DNA of 25,183 bases from a virus. This document shows positions 14,938-21,390 of the stretch, piece after piece (the first letter of the stretch is position 1; the number at the start of each line of letters is the position of its first letter). The notes beneath the pieces were generated by a model. It saw only the letters and a program-made list of their open reading frames with translations. It was not told the DNA's origin and ran no database searches. The DNA lies in IMG/VR virus record IMGVR_UViG_3300031227_000388, positions 1 to 25,183 of that record; one strand, given 5' to 3'. The position numbers and the translations under genes were made by a program.

Positions 14938-15146
14938 TGTCTAATGTAAAATGCAGTGTTACTACAAAAATGGGAGAGCAAGTATTTGGTTATCACAACT
15001 ACGTACTATTTTCTGAGGAACAGAACGAAGTTATTATGATTACAGCATACCCCAGTATAAAGGATAATGTTATTAGTATAAACAGAAAGCATGTTGGCAT
15101 AGTATCTAATTGCAATACAAATATTTCAGATTGTATTTTAACTTAG
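14937..15146 (+). CDS. Small unknown protein (69 aa)
   Basis: ATG 14937 overlaps the preceding stop by one base, with GGAGG upstream. The product (CSVTTKMGEQVFGYHNYVLFSEEQNEVIMITAYPS...) is predicted to be mostly beta strand with three short hairpins, the layout of small SH3-like or barrel proteins. No family is recognised. It is in the compact operon between the sigma-like gene and the pyrophosphohydrolase gene. Confidence 0.75.
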   Translation: MSNVKCSVTTKMGEQVFGYHNYVLFSEEQNEVIMITAYPSIKDNVISINRKHVGIVSNCNTNISDCILT

Positions 15147-15158
15147 GGGGATTAGATA

Positions 15159-15389
15159 ATGGCGTTTAGAGAACGAAGATACAGAGATGCTAAAGTAGAA
15201 AGTTTGTTAGGAAAGCCTAAATACGCAGGAGGTAACTTTTTTGTTTATGATAAAACAAAACTTAATGATGTTTTAAGCAAAACTGTAAAAGGTATATTTG
15301 TATTACCTGAAAGCTATATTGAACTAAGTGATGGTACTAAGATAGCTTGGTTTGGAAAAGATGTGGAGGTGCATATATGGAAGGACTAA
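15159..15389 (+). CDS. Small unknown protein (76 aa)
   Basis: ATG 15159 follows a GGGGGAT site. The N-terminus is basic (AFRERRYRDAKVESLLGKPKY) and the rest strand-rich (GGNFFVYDKTKLNDVL, GIFVLPESYIELSDGTKIAWFG). The end overlaps the next gene by 13 nt. No family is recognised, and no catalytic residues stand out. Confidence 0.75.
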   Translation: MAFRERRYRDAKVESLLGKPKYAGGNFFVYDKTKLNDVLSKTVKGIFVLPESYIELSDGTKIAWFGKDVEVHIWKD

Positions 15390-15868
15390 TTCCTATTGAT
15401 GATAAGTTTAAATGTGTACTAGAGTTCCATGAAAAGTTTGCACATCCTGTGTATAATAAAAACTTTCTTAACCTTAAACTACTTAAGCAGAGAGTTAATC
15501 TAATACATGAAGAATGTTCAGAACTTGATTTGTCGTTCAGACTTTTAGAACAATCTCTTGATTTTCCTAGTAATTCTACAGAAAGCATAAAGTGGATTGC
15601 AGAAATACTTGATGCTATTACAGATATACTTTATGTTGTTTACGGTTTCTGTGTTACATTTAATCTTCCTGTAAACAGTATGTTTGATAGGGTACACCAA
15701 AGCAACATGAGCAAACAGAATAAAGATGGTACAGTTAGTTATAATGAAAATGAAAAGGTAATGAAAGGTGATAATTTTGTACCACCAAACTTTATTCCAT
15801 TAGCTACACTGCTTTATAATACATCTAAAAGGATGGTTGATTATGATGAAAAGAAAGTTAAAACTTAA
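15377..15868 (+). CDS. MazG/PRA-PH-type nucleotide pyrophosphohydrolase
   Basis: The product is 163 aa from ATG 15377, 5 nt after GGAGGTG; the frame is open to 15347, but the added residues lack a ribosome site. The all-alpha NTP pyrophosphatase metal site is visible as LIHEECSEL (E45, E46, E49) and EILDAITDILYVVYG (E76, D79, D83). The C-terminal VHQSNMSKQNKDGTV, then KVMKGDNFVPPNF is typical of phosphoribosyl-ATP-pyrophosphohydrolase-like phage proteins. Enzymes of this fold hydrolyse nucleoside triphosphates, and phage versions are thought to act on dNTPs or (p)ppGpp; the substrate here cannot be told. It overlaps the lytic transglycosylase gene by 26 nt. Confidence 0.85.
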   Translation: MEGLIPIDDKFKCVLEFHEKFAHPVYNKNFLNLKLLKQRVNLIHEECSELDLSFRLLEQSLDFPSNSTESIKWIAEILDAITDILYVVYGFCVTFNLPVNSMFDRVHQSNMSKQNKDGTVSYNENEKVMKGDNFVPPNFIPLATLLYNTSKRMVDYDEKKVKT

Positions 15869-16451
15869 AGTACCTAGTATAGAAGGAATTATTCTAATAA
15901 TACTTGTTGCATTAGTAATAGCTAATTCATGGAGTAACCGGCTTATAAATATTAAAGAAAATACTACAATGTTAACTAACTATCAGCATCAGTATGAAGT
16001 AAACAAAGAAAAAGAAATAGCTCAAATAGAAAACATACTAAGCCGTGTTAACAGAAGTTTACCTGATTCTAAAATATCAGCTTATGCAAATGCTATTTGG
16101 AATAGTAGTGAAAAGTACGGCATAGAAGCAAAGCTATTTTTATGTATTGTAATAATGGAAAGTGGTGCTAAAGACTATGTAATTTCAAGTGCAGGTGCAA
16201 TAGGAGTTGCACAGATAATGCCATTTCATATAAATATGCTAATTAGTAAAGGTATATTCAATAACCAAAGAGATTTTTATGACGGGGTTAAAAGTATAGA
16301 AGCAGGTGCATACATATATAGTATTTATTATAAGTGGGCAAAAGGAGATAACCTTAAAGCATCTGCTGCTTACAATGCAGGGCCGGGAAATTGGAGAAAA
16401 GGGTTAGGGTATGCAGGAAAGGTTTTAAGGATACAAGAAAAATACTGGTAA
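15843..16451 (+). CDS. Membrane-anchored SLT-type lytic transglycosylase
   Basis: The product is 202 aa from ATG 15843; a TTG at 15837 is in frame but less well spaced from AAAAGGA. A basic start (MMKRKLKLKV) precedes one hydrophobic helix at 13-27 (IEGIILIILVALVIA), then a coiled linker (QYEVNKEKEIAQIENIL). The SLT domain follows with IMESG (catalytic E106), SSAGAIGVAQIMP and AAYNAGPGNW, the three hallmark motifs. The enzyme would cut peptidoglycan from the outer face of the membrane. It lies in the pre-late block rather than beside holin or virion genes, which is unusual and raises a role other than lysis. Confidence 0.88.
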   Translation: MMKRKLKLKVPSIEGIILIILVALVIANSWSNRLINIKENTTMLTNYQHQYEVNKEKEIAQIENILSRVNRSLPDSKISAYANAIWNSSEKYGIEAKLFLCIVIMESGAKDYVISSAGAIGVAQIMPFHINMLISKGIFNNQRDFYDGVKSIEAGAYIYSIYYKWAKGDNLKASAAYNAGPGNWRKGLGYAGKVLRIQEKYW

Positions 16452-16467
16452 TAAGGAGGTAATGTGT

Positions 16468-16674
16468 ATGCGTACACCTGTAACTTCTAGCAACATTGTT
16501 TCTATTGGTTATGATGTTGACACTAGAACTTTAGAAGTTGAATTTAATAGTGGTGCAGTGTATCAGTATAGTAATGTACCAGAAGATGTTTATAATGAAT
16601 TGATTAGTGCATCATCTATAGGAGCTTATTTTGCTACTAGTATAAAATATGTGTATTATGGAAAGAGGGTGTAG
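16468..16674 (+). CDS. KTSC-domain protein
   Basis: The product is 68 aa from ATG 16468. The ATG at 16462 is too near AAGGAGG, whereas 16468 is 8 nt away. The sequence SSNIVSIGYDVDTRTLEVEF, then SGAVYQYSNVPEDVYNELI and SIGAYFATSIK follows the KTSC family line by line. KTSC proteins are small, occur beside DNA or RNA repair and phage genes, and have no firm function; they are often fused to or next to lysyl-tRNA synthetase or RNA-related proteins. Here it is 2 nt upstream of an RNA ligase gene, which agrees with a link to RNA metabolism. Confidence 0.88.
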   Translation: MRTPVTSSNIVSIGYDVDTRTLEVEFNSGAVYQYSNVPEDVYNELISASSIGAYFATSIKYVYYGKRV

Positions 16675-16676
16675 AC

Positions 16677-17699
16677 ATGCGGTGGAAAGCATACTCTGAA
16701 ATAGAGAACACTTATAGAGAAAAAGCTGTAGATGAAGTTTACTCTATTAAAGATTACAATAAATACAAATGGCATGTAACAGAAAAGATACATGGCTCTA
16801 ATGGTTCCTTATACACAGATGGTGTTTCTATAAGGTTTGCAAGCAGGAATAGAGAACTACCTAAAACTAGTAAAATGAATAACCTATACCATTTTAAAAA
16901 TATATACTACACCAAAATGCTTGATATGTATAATTACTGTAAAGACTTTAGTGCTATTTACTTTGATACCCTAATAGTTTACGGAGAATGCTTTGGTGGT
17001 TACTACCCACATCCTGATGTTGATAAAGTTCCAGATGCTAAAAAGATACAAGGAGGTATTTACTATAGCCCTGATGTAGAATTTATGGTGTATGATATAG
17101 CACTTCTTGGCAAAGACACAGTAGCATATTTAGATATAAAACAGGCATATAACTTGTTTAAGTTTGTAGACATGCCCTGTATACCTATACTATTTTCAGG
17201 TACATTTGAAGATTGCTTAACGCATTCAAACAATTTTGAATCTCAAGTTGCAACACAGCTTGGATATCCAGTAATAGAAAACAATACTTGTGAAGGTATT
17301 GTTATCAAGCCTGAAACCTACTTGACAAATCAGTATGGAAGGCGTATAGTATTTAAAAGTAAGAATAATAAGTATACTGAAAGAAAGCCTAAAGAATCTA
17401 AATCACCAGTTATGCTATTAGAAACAGCAGGTAAAATATGGAATACATTAAATGAGTTAATAACAGAAAGTAGGCTACGTAATGTAGTATCTCATTTAGA
17501 TAGCATAACAGATAAAGACTTTGGTAAATTAGTAAAGAGTTACTACAATGATGTGATGAATGAATACTTAAAAGATAATGAAGAATTTAAATCTTTAGTA
17601 AGTAGTAATGAGTTTAAGCATATACACAAAATGTTAAACAACCAAATAACAGATTTAATAAGAAAAAATTTCTTAAATATTATTGACAATAACTTTTAG
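16677..17699 (+). CDS. RNA ligase, T4 Rnl2 type
   Basis: The 340-aa product starts at ATG 16677, 2 nt after the KTSC stop. All nucleotidyltransferase motifs are present in order: motif I EKIHGSN with the AMP-accepting K37, ASRNRE near 55, motif III GECFGG (E104), IIIa EFMVYDI (135-141), IV CEGIVIKP (205-212) and V VFKSKN (K227, K229). The C-terminal 110 residues are helical, as in Rnl2-like enzymes. It seals nicks or breaks in RNA, with an ATP-derived adenylate. No polynucleotide kinase/phosphatase gene is seen in the window. It may serve tRNA repair, given the phage tRNA at 10700. Confidence 0.92.
   Translation: MRWKAYSEIENTYREKAVDEVYSIKDYNKYKWHVTEKIHGSNGSLYTDGVSIRFASRNRELPKTSKMNNLYHFKNIYYTKMLDMYNYCKDFSAIYFDTLIVYGECFGGYYPHPDVDKVPDAKKIQGGIYYSPDVEFMVYDIALLGKDTVAYLDIKQAYNLFKFVDMPCIPILFSGTFEDCLTHSNNFESQVATQLGYPVIENNTCEGIVIKPETYLTNQYGRRIVFKSKNNKYTERKPKESKSPVMLLETAGKIWNTLNELITESRLRNVVSHLDSITDKDFGKLVKSYYNDVMNEYLKDNEEFKSLVSSNEFKHIHKMLNNQITDLIRKNFLNIIDNNF
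17322..17350 (+). promoter_or_regulatory. Candidate internal promoter in the RNA ligase gene
   Basis: TTGACA (17322-17327), a 17-bp spacer and TATAGT (17345-17350, 5/6) form a near-consensus sigma-A promoter inside the RNA ligase coding sequence. It could supply the genes from 17711 onward separately. The bases are also constrained as codons (YLTNQYGRRIV), so chance is possible. Confidence 0.4.
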
Positions 17700-17710
17700 G
17701 AGGTTACAAT

Positions 17711-17878
17711 GTGCATAAAGATAAAATGCATACAATAAACATGTGTAGTGATAAGGAACTAAAAGCATTTAAAAACTCATATAAGGCATCTGTAATACGT
17801 TACCGGAATACCTTACATAAGTACCTTTGTAAAGTGTGGTTAGCAATCCAGTTTTATGTACGAAAATTGTGGAGGTAA
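17711..17878 (+). CDS. Small basic protein (55 aa), unknown
   Basis: GTG 17711 is exactly 7 nt from AGGAGG (17699-17704); a nearby ATG (17709) gives only a 9-codon frame. The peptide (HKDKMHTINMCSDKELKAFK...) is helical and strongly basic, ending in an amphipathic LCKVWLAIQFYVRKLWR. Its last codons hold the GGAGG of the next gene, a common operon economy. No family is recognised; nucleic-acid or membrane association is possible from charge. Confidence 0.7.
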   Translation: MHKDKMHTINMCSDKELKAFKNSYKASVIRYRNTLHKYLCKVWLAIQFYVRKLWR

Positions 17879-17882
17879 TACT

Positions 17883-18224
17883 ATGAGTAATGAAATGAAT
17901 AGTTTATTTAATTTAGTTAGTAACCCTAAACACTATCAAATATTAGGTATGAAGTGTATAGATATTATATTTAAGCTTTTGTCTAAAGATGAATTTGCTG
18001 GATTTTGTAAGGGTAACTCATTAAAGTATAGACTACGTGCAGGTAACAAAGGCAATGCTGAAGAAGATATTGCAAAAGCACAAGTATATGAACATTGGTA
18101 TGACTTACTACAAGATGGTACATTAACAGAACCTAATATGCAAATAGATATTACAGATAAAACTTTAGAGGAAACAACTTTAAATATAACAGTTAGGAGG
18201 TATTATGAATGCAATCTACAGTAA
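17883..18224 (+). CDS. DUF3310-family protein (possible nucleotide-kinase-like)
   Basis: The product is 113 aa from ATG 17883, 7 nt after GGAGG; the frame is open to 17856 without a ribosome site. NPKHYQILGMKCIDIIFKLL, then GFCKGNSLKYRLRAGNKG and EEDIAKAQVYEHWYDLL is the DUF3310 signature, widespread in phages. As I recall, T7 gp1.7, a nucleotide kinase, has been linked to this family; I have not verified it. The C-terminal part from residue 60 is copied in the following gene, and the last 19 residues (LEETTLNITVRRYYECNLQ) look like extra sequence reading through the duplication junction and the next ribosome site. Confidence 0.85.
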   Translation: MSNEMNSLFNLVSNPKHYQILGMKCIDIIFKLLSKDEFAGFCKGNSLKYRLRAGNKGNAEEDIAKAQVYEHWYDLLQDGTLTEPNMQIDITDKTLEETTLNITVRRYYECNLQ

Positions 18225-18322
18225 GTAATACCGTTGAAGAAGATATTGCAAAAGCACAAGTATATGAGCATTGGTATGATTTATTGCAAGATGGTGTATT
18301 AGTAGAACCTAATATGCAAATA
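18059..18322 (+). repeat. Direct duplication, two ~88-bp copies 176 bp apart
   Basis: Copy A is 18059-18146 and copy B 18235-18322, about nine-tenths identical by eye. Almost all differences are transitions; the ones in the first 20 codons are silent. The offset (176 bp) is not a multiple of three, but each copy is read in its own gene in the same codon phase, so a whole module with its ribosome site was duplicated or recombined in. Confidence 0.9.
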
Positions 18323-18436
18323 TGTGCTACAGGTAAAACCTTTCAAGAATTACATGATGATGTGTACAAAGAATGGTATGAGTATTTTAAAAAAGAGATT
18401 AAAGAAAGTGAGGAAACTACTAATGATAGAAAGTGA
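18209..18436 (+). CDS. Paralogue fragment of the DUF3310 C-terminus as a separate gene
   Basis: The 75-aa product starts at ATG 18209 with AGGAGG 8 nt upstream. Residues 10-29 are identical to residues 60-79 of the preceding DUF3310 protein, and EPNMQI also recurs, but the N-terminal DUF3310 core (NPKHYQ, KGN, RAG) is absent and replaced by MQSTVSNTV. A new C-terminus follows (FQELHDDVYKEWYEYFKKEIKE), again a helix. Mostly silent differences between copies indicate that the protein sequence has been kept by selection. Function is unknown; binding the same partner as DUF3310 is a reasonable guess. Confidence 0.8.
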   Translation: MQSTVSNTVEEDIAKAQVYEHWYDLLQDGVLVEPNMQICATGKTFQELHDDVYKEWYEYFKKEIKESEETTNDRK

Positions 18437-18803
18437 GAAGATATTTAAGGCTAGAATGCTACAAGCTTTCTATGATACAGAAGTATACCGAGGTGTACGT
18501 ATTCCTATACCTTGTGGCCACATAATACAGAGTATGAATATAGAGGAAAAGCCTATTGATAACACTTATCAATATAAAGCTGCTTCTTGTGTAGGAGTTA
18601 ACTTTATACAATCTGCCACCCAGTTTAACCCATGTAAAGCTGTTGTACCTAAATATGTAATACAAATGCTTGCTGAAGAAATGTATGGAGATATACGAAG
18701 ACAGTTAGTAAAAGCAAACGCAATGTTACCCAGAGTAAATTTGCCAGAATTAGAAACTGTATCTGGTATACTGAATGCTGTGATAGAGAGTATAACTGTG
18801 TAA
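18423..18803 (+). CDS. Unknown protein (126 aa)
   Basis: The product is 126 aa from ATG 18423, which overlaps the preceding gene by 14 nt with GAGG 9 nt before it; the longer frame to 18324 is shadow sequence. The N-terminal part (MIESEKIFKARMLQAFYDTEVYRGVRIPIPCGH) leads to a middle with several Cys and Asn and a helical C-terminus (KYVIQMLAEEMYGDIRRQLV). No family is recognised. The operon place between DUF3310 genes and the metallopeptidase-like gene gives no clear hint. Confidence 0.7.
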   Translation: MIESEKIFKARMLQAFYDTEVYRGVRIPIPCGHIIQSMNIEEKPIDNTYQYKAASCVGVNFIQSATQFNPCKAVVPKYVIQMLAEEMYGDIRRQLVKANAMLPRVNLPELETVSGILNAVIESITV

Positions 18804-18819
18804 GGAAAGAGGGTATATA

Positions 18820-19503
18820 ATGGACGAACTTATTTTAGATACAGTTGTTGAAGAAGACCCCACATTAGACGAAGCACTAAATATGCTTAAATACTGGCAG
18901 GATAAATTACAACTTGGTTACTGGGAATTTAAACTTAATATTGTAGACAAAAGTGTTATAGACTATAATGGTAACTGTAATTTCAATTGTGTTAAAAGAC
19001 AAGCTAGTATAAATATTCTACAGGCAAAAGACCGTACACCCATTAGTGGCTTTCATACCACATTTGAATTTATACTTGTACATGAGTTGATACACATATT
19101 GTTAGGACTTGCGCTTATTGATACTGAAGATAATAATTTAGCTGATACTACAGTTGAACATGTTGTAAGCGCATTAAGTACAATTGTGATTAAACTTGAC
19201 AAAAACCCAACAAGTAAAAGTAAATACCCTATACCCTCTTATTTTGTACCCCATGACTCCTTTCCAAATGTTGACTCTTTTAATTCTTTTAAACTTAAAG
19301 TTAATTATGAGGATTTAGATACTAATTTAAGTAACAATACACGTTGTATTCCTGAAGGTATGCCTTGTAATGGTAATGTACATAAATGCGTATACCATTT
19401 TCAGAATAGATTTTATCCCCCATGTTTAGATTGTGAACCCTTTAAATGCCCAAAGCAGTTACTAGATAAACACAATAAAACACTGTGTGGTACTTCTAGC
19501 TAA
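18820..19503 (+). CDS. Zinc metallopeptidase-like protein with Cys-rich tail
   Basis: The 227-aa product starts at ATG 18820 with AAAGAGGG upstream. A helix with Trp residues (ALNMLKYWQDKLQLGYWEFKL) and a strand (ASINILQAK) precede VHELIHILLG, a HExxH zinc site (H88, E89, H92); E113 in DTTVEHVVSAL is a likely third ligand. This matches small zincin-like phage proteins. From residue 176 there are seven Cys (176, 183, 190, 202, 205, 210, 223), which could form one or two zinc clusters. No signal peptide is seen, so it acts in the cytoplasm; substrates are unknown. The gene's TAA lies in a small hairpin (19501-19521). Confidence 0.75.
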   Translation: MDELILDTVVEEDPTLDEALNMLKYWQDKLQLGYWEFKLNIVDKSVIDYNGNCNFNCVKRQASINILQAKDRTPISGFHTTFEFILVHELIHILLGLALIDTEDNNLADTTVEHVVSALSTIVIKLDKNPTSKSKYPIPSYFVPHDSFPNVDSFNSFKLKVNYEDLDTNLSNNTRCIPEGMPCNGNVHKCVYHFQNRFYPPCLDCEPFKCPKQLLDKHNKTLCGTSS

Positions 19504-19521
19504 TCGCTTCACAGGCGATTA
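19501..19521 (+). other. Small hairpin over the metallopeptidase stop codon
   Basis: TAATCGC (19501-19507) pairs with GCGATTA (19515-19521) over a 7-nt loop. No T-run follows, so it is not a standard terminator. It may stabilise the mRNA end. Confidence 0.4.
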
Positions 19522-19557
19522 TCCAAAAATTGAACACGACAATAAGGAGGTAATATT

Positions 19558-19974
19558 ATGGAGCTTACTACAGAAATGTTAAACGATATTAAGAAAGTTC
19601 TTGAAGTACATTTGGGTAAAGTAAAAGTTAAAAATATGAACCATAAGTACATGAAGAAAACATGCCCTATATGTGGATGCACTTTAGATAAGAGTACTCA
19701 AGACCCATTTGACTCATTTGACCCATACGATACTTTAGCTGAATATGTATGTAATAATGGAGAATGTCCTTACATAGGAACTACAACAGTAGAAGCACAT
19801 GAAGCTATATATAGGTTAATAATGGCATCAAAAGAATGGTATGATTATAAGGTACACCAGAAAACAATTCAAACATGTGATGTAAATTTACTGGATGTTA
19901 TTATGGGTATAATTAACTTAGATTTTAGTTATGATGATGCACATAAAGGCAATTCTATACCAAATGAAGATTAA
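19558..19974 (+). CDS. Zinc-ribbon protein (138 aa), unknown
   Basis: ATG 19558 follows AAGGAGG with a 9-nt gap. Residues 36-41 carry CPICGC and residues 65-71 CNNGECP, a C-x2-C ... C-x4-C zinc-ribbon-like pair, between which lies an Asp/Pro/Phe repeat (DPFDSFDPYD). The C-terminal half is helical (IYRLIMASKEWYDYKV). Zinc ribbons of this kind occur in phage RNA-polymerase- or DNA-binding proteins, yet no specific family is recognised. Confidence 0.8.
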   Translation: MELTTEMLNDIKKVLEVHLGKVKVKNMNHKYMKKTCPICGCTLDKSTQDPFDSFDPYDTLAEYVCNNGECPYIGTTTVEAHEAIYRLIMASKEWYDYKVHQKTIQTCDVNLLDVIMGIINLDFSYDDAHKGNSIPNED

Positions 19975-20239
19975 GTATTGTTTTCTTAATTATGGTGAAA
20001 CAGTAGAAGATGCAATAGAATTAGCACCAGAAATTACTAAACTTATACCTTTAAGATTATGTGATATAGCAGCATACATACTACAGGCAGAAGATAGATA
20101 CAATAGCTTATCACCATCGCAAGAATTACTACATCAGCATACAGTTATACGATTGTTTAATGCAGCTACAAATGAAGTAATAGGAACTTACAAAGTAACT
20201 CGTATGCTTGCATGGGATTACACAGTTGAAACAGTATAA
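19964..20239 (+). CDS. Unknown protein (91 aa)
   Basis: The product is 91 aa from ATG 19964, overlapping the zinc-ribbon gene by 11 nt. The frame is open to 19931 but the added residues read as shadow sequence. The ribosome site is weak, so translation probably relies on coupling. The sequence (KIKYCFLNYGETVEDAIEL, RLCDIAAYILQAEDRYNSL, then IRLFNAATNEVIGTYKVTRM) is a helical N-terminus and a short strand pair at the end. No family is recognised. Confidence 0.65.
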   Translation: MKIKYCFLNYGETVEDAIELAPEITKLIPLRLCDIAAYILQAEDRYNSLSPSQELLHQHTVIRLFNAATNEVIGTYKVTRMLAWDYTVETV

Positions 20240-20255
20240 GGAGGTGAAAACAAAA

Positions 20256-20423
20256 TTGCCAAATAGAAATGGAACAGGGCCTAGAGAAGATTCCAATGGC
20301 CCTAGAGATGGTAAGGGAAACGGTGCTGGAAGAGGTAATAGTAGACGAAACAGCACAAGAAGAAGTTCATCTAGAAATGGAACTGGAAAGAAAACTGGTG
20401 GACAAAGAGGTAACTGCGAATAA
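20256..20423 (+). CDS. DUF5320-like Gly/Arg/Asn-rich basic peptide (55 aa)
   Basis: TTG 20256 follows AAGGAGGTG with a 9-nt gap and gives PNRNGTGPREDSNGPRDG, then GNGAGRGNSRRNSTRRSSSR and so on. Its start looks like the DUF5320 pattern (short peptides with NGTGP- and GRG-type repeats), and its low-complexity RG/RS content suggests RNA or DNA binding. A second open frame (ATG 20269 to TGA 20430) would encode an acidic helical peptide but has no ribosome site. The upstream ORF extension to 20208 is not supported. Confidence 0.6.
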   Translation: MPNRNGTGPREDSNGPRDGKGNGAGRGNSRRNSTRRSSSRNGTGKKTGGQRGNCE

Positions 20424-20472
20424 CAACTGAATAAGCTATCTGCACATAGTAACCAATACTGGGGGTGTAACT

Positions 20473-20634
20473 ATGTCTGCTTTTAGAAATTTCAGAGAAT
20501 GGCTTCGTAAACTTTTAGACCGAATGTTTAGAAGATACAGATGGCTTAAATGGCTTAGAACAGAATATTGCATCCGCACAGCAAACAAAACAAGAAAAGA
20601 TTATCTAGGCATGTACCATACAAAATATAACTAG
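20473..20634 (+). CDS. Very basic, aromatic small protein (53 aa)
   Basis: ATG 20473 has GGGGGTG 5 nt upstream. The peptide starts SAFRNFREWLRKLLDRMFRR and continues with YRWLKWLRTEY. Arg, Lys and Trp repeat with helical spacing, so one face is strongly positive and the other hydrophobic. Such peptides can bind nucleic acid or lie on the membrane. The gene is isolated by short gaps on both sides. No family is recognised. Confidence 0.65.
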   Translation: MSAFRNFREWLRKLLDRMFRRYRWLKWLRTEYCIRTANKTRKDYLGMYHTKYN

Positions 20635-20675
20635 TCATGAATAACAAATTTACACATACGTAAGGAGTGAAGTAA

Positions 20676-21056
20676 ATGGAATTCAGAGTATGGGATAAAA
20701 TAGAAAAAACTATGTTCTACCCTGAAGAAGCGAAGTATTGTATCAGCATGATTGGAAGCGTATGTGATGACAGAACAGATGATGATGCTGATGATAACGG
20801 CAAATTAGAGTATGTAGGCTACAGGGCTGCTGCTATGTTTTACACAGGCATTAAAGATAAAACAGGTATAAGAATATATGAAGAAGATATCTTACGTTCA
20901 GGTTCATTTCTTTATATAGTAGTATTTGGTAATGGAAAATTTAATGCATTTGAAATCGGTAATTACCCTTCTTCATTGGGTATACACCTTTGGGATACAG
21001 ATAGTATAAAAGTTGGAAATACTTATGAGAACCTCAAACTTGAGGATGTGAAGTAA
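20676..21056 (+). CDS. YopX-family protein
   Basis: The 126-aa product starts at ATG 20676 with AAGGAGTG upstream. It begins EFRVWDKIEKTMFYP, the family's hallmark opening, and has YTGIKDKTGIRIYEEDILR in the middle and IKVGNTYENLKL at the end, where the family normally ends with a GNIYEN-type motif. The linker (DDDADDNG) is unusually acidic. YopX proteins are common in Bacillota phages and prophages (named from Bacillus phage SPbeta) with unknown function. The gene is followed immediately (TAAATG) by a tiny gene at 21057. Confidence 0.88.
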   Translation: MEFRVWDKIEKTMFYPEEAKYCISMIGSVCDDRTDDDADDNGKLEYVGYRAAAMFYTGIKDKTGIRIYEEDILRSGSFLYIVVFGNGKFNAFEIGNYPSSLGIHLWDTDSIKVGNTYENLKLEDVK

Positions 21057-21137
21057 ATGAAATTTGAGATAGAAACATTAAAGCCAATAAAAGAAAAGGT
21101 AGTAATTAAATGGGGCTTAAGGATAGATGAAGATTGA
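21057..21137 (+). CDS. Tiny peptide gene (26 aa) behind yopX-like gene
   Basis: ATG 21057 abuts the YopX stop (TAAATG) and the frame ends at TGA 21135-21137 inside the start of the next gene. The peptide (KFEIETLKPIKEKVVIKWGL) forms a beta-type pattern with charged residues. No family is recognised. Coupling by re-initiation makes translation plausible, but at this length chance is not excluded. Confidence 0.4.
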   Translation: MKFEIETLKPIKEKVVIKWGLRIDED

Positions 21138-21390
21138 TGTGACACCACGCAAAAAAGATTTTGAACCCATCGAAGTGACGTTCACTATCGAAAACCTAGA
21201 CGAGTTGTTGATGTTTTGGCATCGCATGGATACCAGTTGGGACGAGATTTTCGGTGGAGCCATCTCACAGTTTTGGGATAGGGTTAGGGTTACGGATGTT
21301 TGGCATCAAGCATGGGCTGTTTTTGATAACATTTGCAAAGAATACGGCATCGACCCCCATGAGGCGATTAAGGACAAGGAGGGGAACTGA
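21127..21390 (+). CDS. Unknown protein (87 aa) with GC-richer codons
   Basis: ATG 21127 has AAGGA upstream and overlaps the 26-aa frame. The protein (VTPRKKDFEPIEVTFTIEN, then LMFWHRMDTSWDEIFGGA and ending DPHEAIKDKEGN) has a strand-rich start and helices with several Trp. Codons such as GCC, ACG and CGC are more common than in its AT-rich neighbours, which hints at a separate origin. It ends in a stop/start overlap with the next gene (ACTGATGA). No family is recognised. Confidence 0.8.
   Translation: MKIDVTPRKKDFEPIEVTFTIENLDELLMFWHRMDTSWDEIFGGAISQFWDRVRVTDVWHQAWAVFDNICKEYGIDPHEAIKDKEGN

Noticed and set aside
19197-19225. TTGACA in the metallopeptidase gene as a promoter
   Set aside because: No -10 is found at 16-18 bp; the nearest AT-rich hexamer is 19 bp away and poor.
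19501-19521. Hairpin after the metallopeptidase gene as a terminator
   Set aside because: Only 7 bp with no T-run after it; listed as a structure, not a terminator.
20269-20430. Open frame for an acidic 53-aa peptide (ATG 20269)
   Set aside because: It has no ribosome site and overlaps the better supported RG-rich frame; kept only as a question in the findings.
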